From contig JAIOJX010000025.1 in the NCBI GenBank assembly GCA_022376925.1, positions 182,341,801 to 182,405,800 on the forward strand: DNA of 64,000 bases. The letters are read 5' to 3'. A program made the translations under genes and the position numbers. This stretch comes from Tragulus kanchil. Its lineage: Eukaryota; Chordata; Mammalia; Artiodactyla; Tragulidae. Below, one piece after another: positions 37,322 through 48,942 of the stretch. The notes below the pieces were generated by a model. That model was not told the DNA's origin. It saw only the letters and a program-made list of their open reading frames with translations, and did no database searches. Positions within the stretch are counted from its first letter, which is position 1. Every line of letters begins with the position of its first letter.

Positions 37322-37530
37322 AAGGCCTTCCTGGGTGGCTCAGTGGTGAAGAATCCTCTTGCCAGTGCAGGAGACATAGGTTTGATCCCTGGTCTGGGAT
37401 GGTGCCCTAGAGGAGAAAATGGTAGCCCGCTCCAGTATTCTTGCCTGGGAAATCCCATGGACAGAGGAGCCTGGTGGGCTACAGTCCACAGGGTTGCAAA
37501 GAGTGAGACATGACTAAGCATGCATGCAAG
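37322..37530 (+). mobile_element. Bov-tA SINE (left copy)
   Basis: CTTCCTGGGTGGCTCAGTGG head to TTGCAAAGAGTGAGACATGA. Copy at 38443-38652. Confidence 0.92.
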
Positions 37531-37709
37531 GCAACAAGTGCTATACAAAGTAATAAGAAAGGAAGTCTGGGGAGTATTTGGGGACCAAATTTTGAAGGCT
37601 CCAGACCACAATAGAGCCTCTGGGTTTTTATCAGTGACGTGGAAAACAGTTGAAGGGTTCTGTCCTGGAGAGACACGGTGTGAATTAGGTGCTCAAAAAC
37701 TCACTCCAG

Positions 37710-37950
37710 GGCTTCCTTGGTGGTCCAGTGGGTAAGGACACCACCTTGCATGCAGGGGGCGCCGGTTTGATTCCTGGCCTGGGAAGATCCCACGTGCCGC
37801 GGAGCGGCTGGACTGATGTGTCCAACTACCGAGCTGGAGCTCTGGAGCGCATGCACCCAGAGCCGGTGCTCTGCGACAAGAGAGGCCACTGTGATGGGAG
37901 GCCCACATGGGCCCAAGAACAAAGATGGAAGAAAAAATATAAATGAAAGA
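37710..37950 (+). mobile_element. CHR-like SINE (left copy, cut)
   Basis: GGCTTCCTTGGTGGTCCAGT head. Cut at the block 11 junction before its C-rich 3' part. Confidence 0.9.
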
Positions 37951-37960
37951 CCAATAGAAG

Positions 37961-38112
37961 TCTGTGTGAAGTCGGATTTTCAACCTTCACCCAATTCAAA
38001 ACAAAGGAGAGGAATGGACCTTGGGCTCATAGGCAGTGGGGGTAGCGCTCTCCTCCTGTGTCCAGACTGGAATGAATTTATGAGCAGGCGGGACACTCCC
38101 CATGTTAAGTAA
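37961..38112 (+). pseudogene. FAM200B: FAM200B 3' end, duplicate copy
   Basis: The last 152 bp of the decayed FAM200B frame, from the region of human LCELGFS to the terminal TAA, occur again here, 1120 bp after the original at 36841-36992. The copy follows a CHR-type SINE without a natural boundary and belongs to tandem block 11. It contains no additional gene information. Confidence 0.85.
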
Positions 38113-38831
38113 ATCTTACCGGACTTTTGTTGACCTTTCGTATCATGTGATACTTTCCTGTGTTGTGTGTAAATATTAATATAGCATTGTATGTGATATG
38201 TTTATATTTTGTATTTTTAATATTTACTAATAAAGTCATAATGTAATTTTATGTTCATTGACCAGAAATTTAATGAACTTTGATGTGAGGTAAGGTATGG
38301 TTTTTAGAGGCACCTGTGAGACAAAAATGAATAACTCAAAGAACATTCTGTAGTGGAGCTTATGTGCTGGTGAGGAGAGAAAGAGACAGCTAGGGTAATA
38401 AATAACCTTCATCATATTCAGCAGATAGTCTTTGCTATAGGAAAGGCCTTCCTGGGTGGCTCAGTGGTGAAGAATCCTCTTGCCAGTGCAGGAGACATAG
38501 GTTTGATCCCTGGTCTGGGATGGTGCCCTAGAGGAGAAAATGGTAGCCCGCTCCAGTATTCTTGCCTGGGAAATCCCATGGACAGAGGAGCCTGGTGGGC
38601 TACAGTCCACAGGGTTGCAAAGAGTGAGACATGACTAAGCATGCATGCAAGGCAACAAGTGCTATACAAAGTAATAAGAAAGGAAGTCTGGGGAGTATTT
38701 GGGGACCAAATTTTGAAGGCTCCAGACCACAATAGAGCCTCGGGGTTTTTTATCAGTGACGTGGAAAACAGTTGAAGGGTTCTGTCCTGGAGAGACACGG
38801 TGTGAATTAGGTGCTCAAAAACTCACTCCAG

Positions 38832-39130
38832 GGCTTCCTTGGTGGTCCAGTGGGTAAGGACACCACCTTGCATGCAGGGGGCGCCGGTTTGATTCCTGGC
38901 CTGGGAAGATCCCACGTGCCGCGGAGCGGCTGGACTGATGTGTCCAACTACCGAGCTGGAGCTCTGGAGCGCATGCACCCAGAGCCGGTGCTCTGCGACA
39001 AGAGAGGCCACTGTGATGGGAGGCCCACATGGGCCCAAGAACAAAGATGGAAGAAAAAATATAAATGAAAGACCAATAGAAGTGGCCTGCCTGCCCCCCT
39101 CCCTCCCCACCCCATTCCCCCCCCCAAAAT
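38832..39130 (+). mobile_element. CHR-like SINE (right copy, complete)
   Basis: Same element with its C-rich 3' part (CCCCCTCCCTCCCCACCCC) and A-rich end. Confidence 0.9.
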
Positions 39131-39509
39131 AAAACAGTTTTGAAAAACTCACTCCAACTTGTGTTTTGAGAACAGACTGCGTTTAAAGGCTGTCTCTTTA
39201 AAGAGGTCCTTCCTAACCACCTTAGCTTTGATCCATCCTTTACTGTTTTTGCTTTCTTGATGGTATGTAACTTGTAATATTTGTATTCATTTGATTACTG
39301 GTTATGTCAGTCTGCCACCTTGGAATGCATAGGAGTAGAAATTGTGTCCATCCTGCATGATACACAGTAAGTGGACATTGCATTTCCATTTACTTAGGCA
39401 AAAAATGAATCAATGATATCACCTGTAACATGAGGTCATATTCCCAGGAATAGTCCAATGTGTGGCAAATTTCTTTGCCCTCTTTTACAGTTTAGTATTT
39501 GATTTAGAG

Positions 39510-39612
39510 GACTTCCTTGGTGGTCCAGTGGTTAAGACTCCGCCAGCGCAGGGGGGCACAGGTTCAATCCCTGATCAGGAAACCAGGTCCCACGTGCCAC
39601 AGCATGTGGTCA
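39510..39612 (+). mobile_element. CHR-type SINE fragment
   Basis: ACTTCCTTGGTGGTCCAGTG to TCCCACGTGCCACAGCATG. Confidence 0.8.
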
Positions 39613-39619
39613 AATTTTT

Positions 39620-40355
39620 TGTAAAATTCTTATTTTTGTCAGATTATACGCATCCCAAAACAGCATTGATTGATGCGTCCTCATGTCATTGCTGAAAATC
39701 AACTTAATTGCTTAACATGTTTACCTCAAACTGATTTCAACTTATGCTTCTCTTGTACTTCCTGTCCCCGTCTCTCCCCCAGCCCCACCGCACTGATGTC
39801 TCTTTGGGCGTGGTCTTTCTCTAGAATCACACGGATTAGCAGTTCCTTTCCGTCAGCCATTGCTAGCATTATTGTAAATATTTAGCTTTTCAGACTTTCT
39901 GAATGTTTTTCCCTTTAGGGTGCCTAAAATATGTTGGAAGACAATTCTCCACGAAGGGCTCACGTTTCTTCACAGTCTGTGTCGTCTGAATGAAAGAAGC
40001 CATACGGTTGGCTTGCTCTCCAGAGCATGCTTTCTGGACAGTGGATCTCTTAACTCCAGCATCATCTGCAATCTGTGTAGGCTAAGAATTTCCCAAATAG
40101 AGCTCTGTTTGTTTTTTGTAACAGTTCTCTCCATTTCTCTCACATTTTACTAAAAGCAACAAGGACTAGGTCACACCTATAAAACTTTGCTAGGAAATCT
40201 CAACCAAATACCTAAATTTGTTGCTTCCAAGTTCTGTTTTCTATATAATCATAGGACACAGTACACATTCTCTACCATTATGTAACGGAAACCCCTTTCT
40301 TCCAGTTTCCAAAAACACTCCTCTTTTCCTTCTGAGACTTTATCAGCAGACACCG
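39620..40355. other. Sequence without recognised features
   Basis: Between FAM200B and BST1. Short frames only, with no conserved motif. Part is duplicated by block 12. Confidence 0.45.
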
Positions 40356-42082
40356 ATATTTCTTTTTTTGGCTGTGTCACATGGCATATGGGATCTTCGT
40401 TCTCCCACCAGGGATTAGACACATGCCTCTGCAGTGGAAGCTTGAAGTCTCAGCCACTGGCCTGCCAGGGAAGTCCCCAACACCCATATTTCTACTAACC
40501 GTCTGTTCAAGGCAATCTGAGGTCTTCTATCATGCTCCTCAAAATTCTTCCAGCTTTTATCTATTACCTCCAAACGACTTTCCTATTTTTGGTATTTGTC
40601 ACAGAGTTTGCATAATTTGGAGCCAGGAAACTTTGGTTTTCTGATGACCAAACTCAACACACCTCTTCTCCAATCCCACTTCTTCCTTGGGGCACCCTCC
40701 TAGCAGACACCCGCCAACGTATCTTCTGGAGGTAGAAGTCCTCTCACTGGGAGTAGACTCCTGAGGTAGTCTCCTCTCACTGGGCTAAAGGCAAGGTGTC
40801 AGCAGGGGTTCTTCCCTCTGGAGACCCCAGGGGAGAATCGGTTTCCTTTCTCAAGCTTCCAGGGTTTGCCTGCCTTCGCTGTCTCACAGCCCTTTCCTGC
40901 ATCTTCAAATATGTTTCCATCACCACATTGCCTCCTGTCTCTGATTGCCTTTACTGGACACATTCAGATGATCCATTCTAATCCCTCCATCTCCAAGAAT
41001 CCCTACCTAATTGAAAGACAATTCTCCACGAAGGGCTCACGTTTCTTCACAGTCTGTGTCGTCTGAATGAAAGAAGCCATACGGTTGGCTTGCTCTCCAG
41101 AGCATGCTTTCTGGACAGTGGATCTCTTAACTCCAGCATCATCTGCAATCTGTGTAGGCTAAGAATTTCCCAAATAGAGCTCTGTTTGTTTTTTGTAACA
41201 GTTCTCTCCATTTCTCTCACATTTTACTAAAAGCAACAAGGACTAGGTCACACCTATAAAACTTTGCTAGGAAATCTCAACCAAATACCTAAATTTGTTG
41301 CTTCCAAGTTCTGTTTTCTATATAATCATAGGACACAGTACACATTCTCTACCATTATGTAACGGAAACCCCTTTCTTCCAGTTTCCAAAAACACTCCTC
41401 TTTTCCTTCTGAGACTTTATCAGCAGACACCGATATTTCTTTTTTTGGCTGTGTCACATGGCATATGGGATCTTCGTTCTCCCACCAGGGATTAGACACA
41501 TGCCTCTGCAGTGGAAGCTTGAAGTCTCAGCCACTGGCCTGCCAGGGAAGTCCCCAACACCCATATTTCTACTAACCGTCTGTTCAAGGCAATCTGAGGT
41601 CTTCTATCATGCTCCTCAAAATTCTTCCAGCTTTTATCTATTACCTCCAAACGACTTTCCTATTTTTGGTATTTGTCACAGAGTTTGCATAATTTGGAGC
41701 CAGGAAACTTTGGTTTTCTGATGACCAAACTCAACACACCTCTTCTCCAATCCCACTTCTTCCTTGGGGCACCCTCCTAGCAGACACCCGCCAACGTATC
41801 TTCTGGAGGTAGAAGTCCTCTCACTGGGAGTAGACTCCTGAGGTAGTCTCCTCTCACTGGGCTAAAGGCAAGGTGTCAGCAGGGGTTCTTCCCTCTGGAG
41901 ACCCCAGGGGAGAATCGGTTTCCTTTCTCAAGCTTCCAGGGTTTGCCTGCCTTCGCTGTCTCACAGCCCTTTCCTGCATCTTCAAATATGTTTCCATCAC
42001 CACATTGCCTCCTGTCTCTGATTGCCTTTACTGGACACATTCAGATGATCCATTCTAATCCCTCCATCTCAAGATCCCTACC
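39938..42082 (+). repeat. Tandem block 12, period 1077
   Basis: Left copy 39938-41009, right copy 41015-42082. The left copy's right end is changed (CTCCAAGAATCCCTACCTA against CTCAAGATCCCTACCTT). Confidence 0.94.
40360..40476 (-). mobile_element. CHR-type SINE fragment (left copy)
   Basis: TTTTTTTGGCTGTGTCACAT to CCTGCCAGGGAAGTCCC. Copy at 41437-41553. Confidence 0.8.
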
Positions 42083-43909
42083 TTCATTTGCAAAGTCCCT
42101 CTTACCATGTAAGTGTGGGGCTCTGAATTGAAAGAGGACCGTTGCAAGCATAAGGAAGCTCAAGCACATGTTTCAGTTTGGAGCTACGGTGGTGCCTACA
42201 GGAAGAGACGAGGGCATGATCTAAATTGTTAAGTGATTATCAAAATTTCTGATTGGTTCCCCTGGTTTCCGTGCTCGTGAATGATTGCTTGACCTTTAGC
42301 TTGACTGGTGTAATCTATAGGAAGTCCCGTGCAAAACCCCCTTCACTTGCCTATAAAAGCTGTGAGTCTGCACTAATAAAACGGAACTGCTTTGACGGAA
42401 CCCCTGCCGTGTCTGATTGTCCCCTGCGTGCTCCGGGGGGGCTGGGGGACTGGCAGCAAGACTTGGCCTCTCTCCGAGATCTCCCATTTCAGCCGGGGGC
42501 AATCCCGCTGCCTTCCTTTCTGCGAAAGGTCCCCGCATGTAAGGTGATGTATTCATAGGTCTGTGGGGCCATTACTCAGCTGACCACAACTGAAAATAAA
42601 CCCAAGGAACAAAAAAGATGATGGTAAGTATTTCCCAGGTGGCTCTAGTGGTAAAGAGCCTGTCTGCCAGTGCCCGAGACAGAAGAGACAGAGTTCGATC
42701 CCTGGGTCAGGAAGATCCCTGGAGCAGGAAATGGCAACCTACTCCAGGATTCTTGCCTGGATAGTTCCATGGACAGAGAGGAGCCTGGTAGGCTACAGTC
42801 CATGGGGTTGCAAAGAGTTAGCCCCGCGAATTCTCCAACCCCACTTCTTCCTTGGGGCACCCTCCTAGCAGACACCCGCCAACGTATCTTCTGGAGGTAG
42901 AAGTCCTCTCACTGGGAGTAGACTCCTGAGGTAGTCTCCTCTCACTGGGCTAAAGGCAAGGTGTCAGCAGGGGTTCTTCCCTCTGGAGACCCCAGGGGAG
43001 AATCGGTTTCCTTTCTCAAGCTTCCAGGGTTTGCCTGCCTTCGCTGTCTCACAGCCCTTTCCTGCATCTTCAAATATGTTTCCATCACCACATTGCCTCC
43101 TGTCTCTGATTGCCTTTACTGGACACATTCAGATGATCCATTCTAATCCCTCCATCTCAAGATCCCTACCTTCATTTGCAAAGTCCCTCTTACCATGTAA
43201 GTGTGGGGCTCTGAATTGAAAGAGGACCGTTGCAAGCATAAGGAAGCTCAAGCACATGTTTCAGTTTGGAGCTACGGTGGTGCCTACAGGAAGAGACGAG
43301 GGCATGATCTAAATTGTTAAGTGATTATCAAAATTTCTGATTGGTTCCCCTGGTTTCCGTGCTCGTGAATGATTGCTTGACCTTTAGCTTGACTGGTGTA
43401 ATCTATAGGAAGCCCCGTGCAAAACCCCTTCACTTGCCTATAAAAGCTGTGAGTCTGCACTAATAAAACGGAACTGCTTTGACGGAACCCCTGCCGTGTC
43501 TGATTGTCCCCTGCGTGCTCCGGGGGGGCTGGGGGACTGGCAGCAAGACTTGGCCTCTCTCCGAGATCTCCCATTTCAGCCGGGGGCAATCCCGCTGCCT
43601 TCCTTTCTGCGAAAGGTCCCCGCATGTAAGGTGATGTATTCATAGGTCTGTGGGGCCATTACTCAGCTGACCACAACTGAAAATAAACCCAAGGAACAAA
43701 AAAGATGATGGTAAGTATTTCCCAGGTGGCTCTAGTGGTAAAGAGCCTGTCTGCCAGTGCCCGAGACAGAAGAGACAGAGTTCGATCCCTGGGTCAGGAA
43801 GATCCCCTGGAGCAGGAAATGGCAACCTACTCCAGGATTCTTGCCTGGATAGTTCCATGGACAGAGAGGAGCCTGGTAGGCTACAGTCCATGGGGTTGCA
43901 AAGAGTTAG
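41743..43909 (+). repeat. Tandem block 13, period 1088
   Basis: Left copy 41743-42821, filler CCCCGCGAA at 42822-42830, right copy 42831-43909. It overlaps block 12, so the segment starting near 40671 occurs three times. Indels are GATCCCTGG/GATCCCCTGG near the left copy's right end and AACCCCC/AACCCC. Confidence 0.94.
42632..42821 (+). mobile_element. Bov-tA SINE (left copy, cut)
   Basis: TTCCCAGGTGGCTCTAGTGG head, cut at GAGTTAG by the block 13 junction. The complete copy is at 43720-43925. Confidence 0.9.
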
Positions 43910-44142
43910 ACACAACTCAGCGAATGAGCACAGTTACTTAAAACTTTGAGAGGATGTTAGGAAACTAAGACCTTCAAATCCACTCTCTCTCACTTCATAC
44001 TCCAGCAACTAAAAATTCAAACCATCAAACAGGACAGTTTTCAATAAGAAAGTTCAGGAATTATTGAAAGCACTTGATGTTCAAGAGAACAAAGTTCAAA
44101 TTAGTACTGTGTCCAAGGTCTTTACGATATGATAGGACCCTA

Positions 44143-44268
44143 GAGCTTCCTGGTGGTCCAGTGCTTAGGACTTGATGCTTCCATTGCCAAGGGCACAGGG
44201 TCAGTTTCTCTGGTCAGGGACCAAAGATCCTGCAAGCCTCAAGGTGCAGCCAAAAGAAAAAAAAAACA
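44143..44268 (+). mobile_element. CHR-type SINE
   Basis: AGCTTCCTGGTGGTCCAGTG head, CAAGGTGCAGCCAAAAG end with A-tail. Confidence 0.85.
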
Positions 44269-44279
44269 TACAATCCTAA

Positions 44280-44865
44280 CTTTTTTAGTCAGGTGTAAAC
44301 CTGTTCCCTATGTATCAGTGAAAATAAAATTGTACCCTTTTCAAAAGAAGCCCTGTGTTTTCCCATTATTCTGCCTTTGCTCAGGTAATTGGTTCCTTCT
44401 GAAATCTCTTTTCTCCTAATTCTGTGTATCAATAGTCTATCCTTTCTTCTAGAACTTCATGTGAGAATAGTAAAAGTATATTCTTTTATGTTCAGTTTCT
44501 TTCATTAAGCATATACATTTTTTAGATTTTTCAGTGTTTGTTCCTCTGTTTGTTAGTAGTAGTTTATTGTACACTATATCACAATTTGATCCTTCTCTTG
44601 TTGGGTATCTGTGTTATTTAGGAACTACTATGAATTAAGCTGCTATGCATATTTCATGTATAAATCTTTGGGTAAATGTATTTTCAATTTTCTTTGGCAA
44701 ATACCTAATAGAATATATTCTTTGGTGAGGTGTATGCTCATATTTTAAAAGCAGATACCATTTTTCCCCCTTTTGTGTAATAATGAAAAATATCATTATT
44801 CTACTCTCACACTTGACTAACTGGTTGGAGAGAATTTTAAATAGAAAATCGCTTTTCCTCAGCAT
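44280..44865 (-). mobile_element. Old L1 3' remnant
   Basis: TTTAGATTTTTCAGTGTTTG, TTGTTGGGTATCTGTGTTAT and ATAAATCTTTGGGTAAATG are minus-strand old L1 words. Confidence 0.55.
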
Positions 44866-44984
44866 TTTGAAGGCAGTGCTCCATTGTTGTCTGATTTCTG
44901 TGTTACTGTTGAAAGATCCAAGGCCATTTTCCTAATTCAGTTTGTTCGACCTCTCTGAAAGTTTTTAAGATGAACCTCAAGAGT

Positions 44985-45082
44985 CTGAAACTGGGATCTA
45001 ACCCAGGTCTCCTGCATTGCAGGCAGATTCTTTACCAGGAATTTTTTTTTTTTTTTAACCATCGGAGCCAACAGGGAAGCCT
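44985..45082 (-). mobile_element. SINE fragment with internal T-run
   Basis: Minus-strand tRNA-derived SINE head (GATTCTTTACCA ... CCATCGGAGCCAACAGGGA) interrupted by a T16 run at about 45043-45058. A G-run follows at 45131-45150. Confidence 0.7.
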
Positions 45083-45594
45083 TAAAAAACAGCATAGAGG
45101 CATACTATTTGGAAATGTGGAAGTAAATACCTGGGGGTGGGGGGGGGGGGAAGTGGGGGAGGGGTAGGAATGAAACCTGCTGAAATAAAGTGCTTCTTTC
45201 TGGAAAGTGGACTTCAGTTAGGAAGGGGGTGGACATGGCAATGAGAGTTTTGATTAAAATAGAAAAAAGAGATTAAAATAAAATGCTCTCGAACTCTCCC
45301 TTAGGCTTCCCATGTTTATCCCATGTCTGCAGGGCAGGCACTCAGGTCAAAGCTACCATTGCCAGGGGACTGAGGACTTGGCCCTCCACGTGGAGGTCTG
45401 TTAGTCTCAGCTCCCTGCCCTGCCGTCTCTGGAATTCTGCATGTATCTGGAAGGGAGTTCGTGACATTCGGCAAGTTACCTAACTTACCTGAATTTACCC
45501 ACCTGTAAATGAGGGTAATAAATCTAGCCTGGAGAGTGATTGTGGAAAGGCCATGAGAGTCAGGCTTGCAGCGTGCTTGGCACAGAGCACAGCT

Positions 45595-45815
45595 TCTCAG
45601 GTGGCACTGGTGGTCAGAAACACACCTGTCAAGTGCAGGAGACAAAAGAGGCACCGTTTCCATCGCTGCGTGGGGAAGACCCCTGGGGGAGGACATGGCA
45701 ACCCACTCCAGTCTTCCTGCCTGGAGAATCCACGGACAGAGGAGCCTGCAGGGCTGCAGTCCACGAGGTCACAAAGAGTCCCACCTGACTGAAGCGACCG
45801 AGCACGCATGCAGTA
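45595..45815 (+). mobile_element. Bov-tA SINE (left copy)
   Basis: CTTCTCAGGTGGCACTGGTG head, CTGCAGTCCACGAGGTCACA end. Lies 380 bp upstream of BST1 exon 1. Copy at 46698-46918. Confidence 0.9.
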
Positions 45816-46019
45816 CATACTAGCTTATGTGGTTATTATTTCCTGAAAACAAACATCATCCACTCATTATCGGCCAGTGAGACAGAGGGAGTCCGTGAAA
45901 GTTGTCATAGCGTGAGGCTTAGAAACACCTTCCTTCGGGGAGATGAACTGGCCCCACTCCTGCAGCCTGGCTTCTTCGGAGCTCGCTCCCCGTGGACTCT
46001 GGCCACGATTAGCTGAGGG

Positions 46020-46193
46020 CAATAGTCCTGGCCCCGGTGATGGCCCAACTCGGTCCCGGAGCTGAAGCAGGAAGGGAGACAGGAAGTGAGAGCGTGTGCT
46101 GGTTGAGCAAGAGTCCTGCCCAGCGGCCGCTCTGGGAGTCACCTAACTGGGAGGCGAGGAGGCGGGTCCGGAGTTGCTCGCAAAGGGCCTGCG
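46020..46193 (+). promoter_or_regulatory. BST1: BST1 promoter-proximal region, left copy
   Basis: GC-rich sequence just upstream of the BST1 start codon, with an ETS/PU.1-like AGGAAGTGAG at 46081-46090, a second GGAAGGGAG nearby and a GCGGCCGC at 46123-46130. I see no TATA box at a suitable distance. ETS-type sites would suit a gene expressed in myeloid and stromal cells, but that link is inference. Confidence 0.5.
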
Positions 46194-46390
46194 ATGGCTG
46201 CCCGGGGGCGCGCGCGCTGGGGGCGGCCTCTGCCTGGGATGCTGCTGATCCTGCTGTGGCCCCGGGCTTGGGGCGCTGCGGGGGATGCGGGGGCGGGCTG
46301 GCGCGGGCCGGGCACCACCCCGCACCTGCAGAGCGTCTTCCTGGGCCGCTGCGCCGAGCTCATTGCGCTGCAGAGCCCGGAGCTGCTCCG
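46194..46390 (+). CDS. BST1: BST1 (CD157) exon 1, left copy
   Basis: First coding exon of bone marrow stromal antigen 1, a GPI-anchored ADP-ribosyl cyclase/cyclic ADP-ribose hydrolase of the CD38 family that acts at the cell surface on NAD. The 65 complete codons encode a short basic start, a leucine-rich signal peptide (around residues 13-28, LPGMLLILLWPRAWGAAG), then a mature N-terminus with HLQSVFLGRCAELIALQSPE, which resembles human BST1 (HLRDIFLGRCAEYRALLSPE). The ATG at 46194 is the only one upstream of the signal peptide. The exon ends in CG followed by a GTGAGC donor at 46391, and the split Arg codon is completed by exon 2. This copy is followed after about 20 bp by a repeat of sequence lying 1.1 kb upstream (tandem block 14), so it is probably the redundant copy, with its flanking intron cut short. 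Confidence 0.93.
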
Positions 46391-47122
46391 GTGAGCAGGG
46401 CGCGGGGCTTCTTGGCCCATGTTTATCCCATGTCTGCAGGGCAGCTCAGGTCAAAGCTACCATTGCCAGGGACTGAGGACTTGGCCCTCCACGTGGAGGT
46501 CTGTTAGTCTCAGCTCCCTGCCCTGCCGTCTCTGGAATTCTGCATGTATCTGGAAGGGAGTTCGTGACATTCGGCAAGTTACCTAACTTACCTGAATTTA
46601 CCCACCTGTAAATGAGGGTAATAAATCTAGCCTGGAGAGTGATTGTGGAAAGGCCATGAGAGTCAGGCTTGCAGCGTGCTTGGCACAGAGCACAGCTTCT
46701 CAGGTGGCACTGGTGGTCAGAAACACACCTGTCAAGTGCAGGAGACAAAAGAGGCACCGTTTCCATCGCTGCGTGGGGAAGACCCCTGGGGGAGGACATG
46801 GCAACCCACTCCAGTCTTCCTGCCTGGAGAATCCACGGACAGAGGAGCCTGCAGGGCTGCAGTCCACGAGGTCACAAAGAGTCCCACCTGACTGAAGCGA
46901 CCGAGCACGCATGCAGTACATACTAGCTTATGTGGTTATTATTTCCTGAAAACAAACATCATCCACTCATTATCGGCCAGTGAGACAGAGGGAGTCCGTG
47001 AAAGTTGTCATAGCGTGAGGCTTAGAAACACCTTCCTTCGGGGAGATGAACTGGCCCCACTCCTGCAGCCTGGCTTCTTCGGAGCTCGCTCCCCGTGGAC
47101 TCTGGCCACGATTAGCTGAGGG

Positions 47123-47296
47123 CAATAGTCCTGGCCCCGGTGATGGCCCAACTCGGTCCCGGAGCTGAAGCAGGAAGGGAGACAGGAAGTGAGAGCGTGT
47201 GCTGGTTGAGCAAGAGTCCTGCCCAGCGGCCGCTCTGGGAGTCACCTAACTGGGAGGCGAGGAGGCGGGTCCGGAGTTGCTCGCAAAGGGCCTGCG
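47123..47296 (+). promoter_or_regulatory. BST1: BST1 promoter-proximal region, right copy
   Basis: Copy of the preceding region, 1103 bp downstream, with the same ETS-like and GCGGCCGC elements. This is the copy that flanks the exon 1 with natural intron context. Confidence 0.5.
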
Positions 47297-47493
47297 ATGG
47301 CTGCCCGGGGGCGCGCGCGCTGGGGGCGGCCTCTGCCTGGGATGCTGCTGATCCTGCTGTGGCCCCGGGCTTGGGGCGCTGCGGGGGATGCGGGGGCGGG
47401 CTGGCGCGGGCCGGGCACCACCCCGCACCTGCAGAGCGTCTTCCTGGGCCGCTGCGCCGAGCTCATTGCGCTGCAGAGCCCGGAGCTGCTCCG
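47297..47493 (+). CDS. BST1: BST1 (CD157) exon 1, right copy
   Basis: Second copy of the signal-peptide exon, 1103 bp downstream of the first and apparently identical in coding sequence. Its GTGAGC donor at 47494 leads into ordinary unique intron 1 and then exon 2 at 48943, so this copy has the natural downstream context. Used with exons 2, 3 and 4 it gives one continuous frame. The five-prime flank (ETS-like AGGAAGTGAG and the GCGGCCGC-containing GC-rich stretch) is also duplicated. Two first exons in tandem could in principle be alternative promoters, but the surrounding intron and repeats are copied with them, which fits a false duplication better. Confidence 0.93.
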
Positions 47494-47512
47494 GTGAGCA
47501 GGGCGCGGGGCT

Positions 47513-48110
47513 AGGGAGGGGGTAGGGAGGGGAAGCCGAGAGGGCACAAGGGAAGGGGAGAAAGGAAGAAGGAGGAGAGGGTGGGGGAATCTACTGGGCG
47601 CGCTGTTGGCCTCTGGAGGTGAGCATTGTGTGGGTGTGTGTGTGTGTATAAAAATGAAGAGAAGGGTGTATGTGGGTGGGGGGTCGTGGAGGGGTGGGAG
47701 TGGTTAGGTACAGTGTGTTTGGATCGCAACTAGCATAAATTTAACCAGAATCCTCAGATTCAGAAGCATGGTCTCCAGCCGGAATTCCCCCAACCCAGCT
47801 TCTTTGGGAATTCCAATTTCAGATTTTTTCCTTTAGAGGACTTTTAAAAGTTTGAGTCTCTCTTGCACTGTGCTAAGTTTTTGTTCCTCCTGGGGAAACA
47901 CACTTTTTCTGTTTTCACAAACTCCTTTTCTTGAGCTGTTTGTTTTTATTGTGACACGTTTTAGGCAAATAAAAAAGAGGAGAGAGTAATCCAGGGAACA
48001 CCCATGTTATTCACAACCCAGTGTGAGAAATAAGTTAGGAAATGGGTGGGAAGTGTTTTTGGAAAGGTAGGTGGGACTTCACTTTCCAAAAACACTTCCC
48101 ACCTGTTTCC
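47513..48110 (+). other. BST1 intron 1, 5' part
   Basis: Starts with purine-rich G-runs, then a (TG)n stretch at about 47630-47650. An imperfect inverted repeat (GGGAAGTGTTTTTGGAAAG with CTTTCCAAAAACACTTCCC) lies at about 48048-48100 and could form a hairpin. Confidence 0.5.
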
Positions 48111-48115
48111 TAATG

Positions 48116-48285
48116 TAAAGGAAGGGACAACAGAGGGGTGAGATTGTTGGATGGCATCACTCAGTTCAGGGACATGAGTTTGATCAAACTCCAGGAGATG
48201 GTGAAGGACAGGGAAGCCTGGCGTGCTGCAGTCCATGGAGTCACAAAGAGTGGGACACGACTGAGTGACAGAACTGAACTGAGAT
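48116..48285 (+). mobile_element. Bov-A fragment
   Basis: AAAGGAAGGGACAACAGAGG to GTGGGACACGACTGAGTGAC, derived from the BovB 3' end, in BST1 intron 1. Confidence 0.9.
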
Positions 48286-48671
48286 GGGACTTAGGAGTTG
48301 CTGCTGGCAATGGCTTTCAGCCTTAGCAGAAGGTGGAAGTCTTTTCCACATGCTGTGCTCACTCCTGATTTCATTAATACAAGGTCCTGCCCGTCTGTCT
48401 GATCTCACCTGACCCCCAAGCCAAGATGGACCTCTATCTAAATGAAGGGGCACCCCGACCAGGAGCCTTGTGGTTTACTGGAAAGGTCCTCCTCTAGCTC
48501 AGTGCATTTTCTCCTGTCTCTGTGAGCCAGTCTAAGTTCCAAGAGATGTATGTGGTACCTCACTGTGGTACAAGACACTTTCACTGTCCGATTTCTAAAT
48601 CCATCAACAAAGTCATTTTTCTTCCTCTTCTGAATTGGGCTTAACACATTGTCAGTGTCTTGTCTTCATAA

Positions 48672-48815
48672 AAAATATTTATTCATTCTTATTTATTTGG
48701 CTGCAGTGGGTCCTTTTTTGTGGCATATGGGATCTAGTTCCCTGACCAAGGATCGAGCCCAGGTCTCTTGCATTGGTAGTTCATCATTTTACCCACTGGA
48801 CCATCATGGAAGCCA
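48672..48815 (-). mobile_element. CHR-type SINE fragment
   Basis: TTTATTTGGCTGCAGTGGGT to GGACCATCATGGAAGCC, in BST1 intron 1. Confidence 0.8.
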
Positions 48816-48942
48816 CCATTTCCTGCATCTGCAGCGCTGATATTTGACAGCATCAATCATGAAAGAACTTAAGAGAGTCGGAAATGTATTACATGAGAAT
48901 GTGGTGTTTTTTTTTTTTTTTTCAACTTGTGCTTTTTTGCAG

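Larger units (their letters stand above)
45309..47512 (+). repeat. Tandem block 14, period 1103-1107 (BST1 exon 1)
   Basis: Left copy 45309-46409, filler TCTTGG at 46410-46415, right copy 46416-47512. It contains BST1 exon 1 and its upstream region. Small deletions (CAGGCACTCAGG/CAGCTCAGG, CAGGGGACTG/CAGGGACTG) sit in the first 60 bp of the right copy. Confidence 0.95.

Noticed and set aside
46194..47493. Two alternative BST1 first exons and promoters
   Set aside because: The coding exon, flanking intron and upstream SINE are all copied with the same period as 19 other blocks in unrelated sequence.
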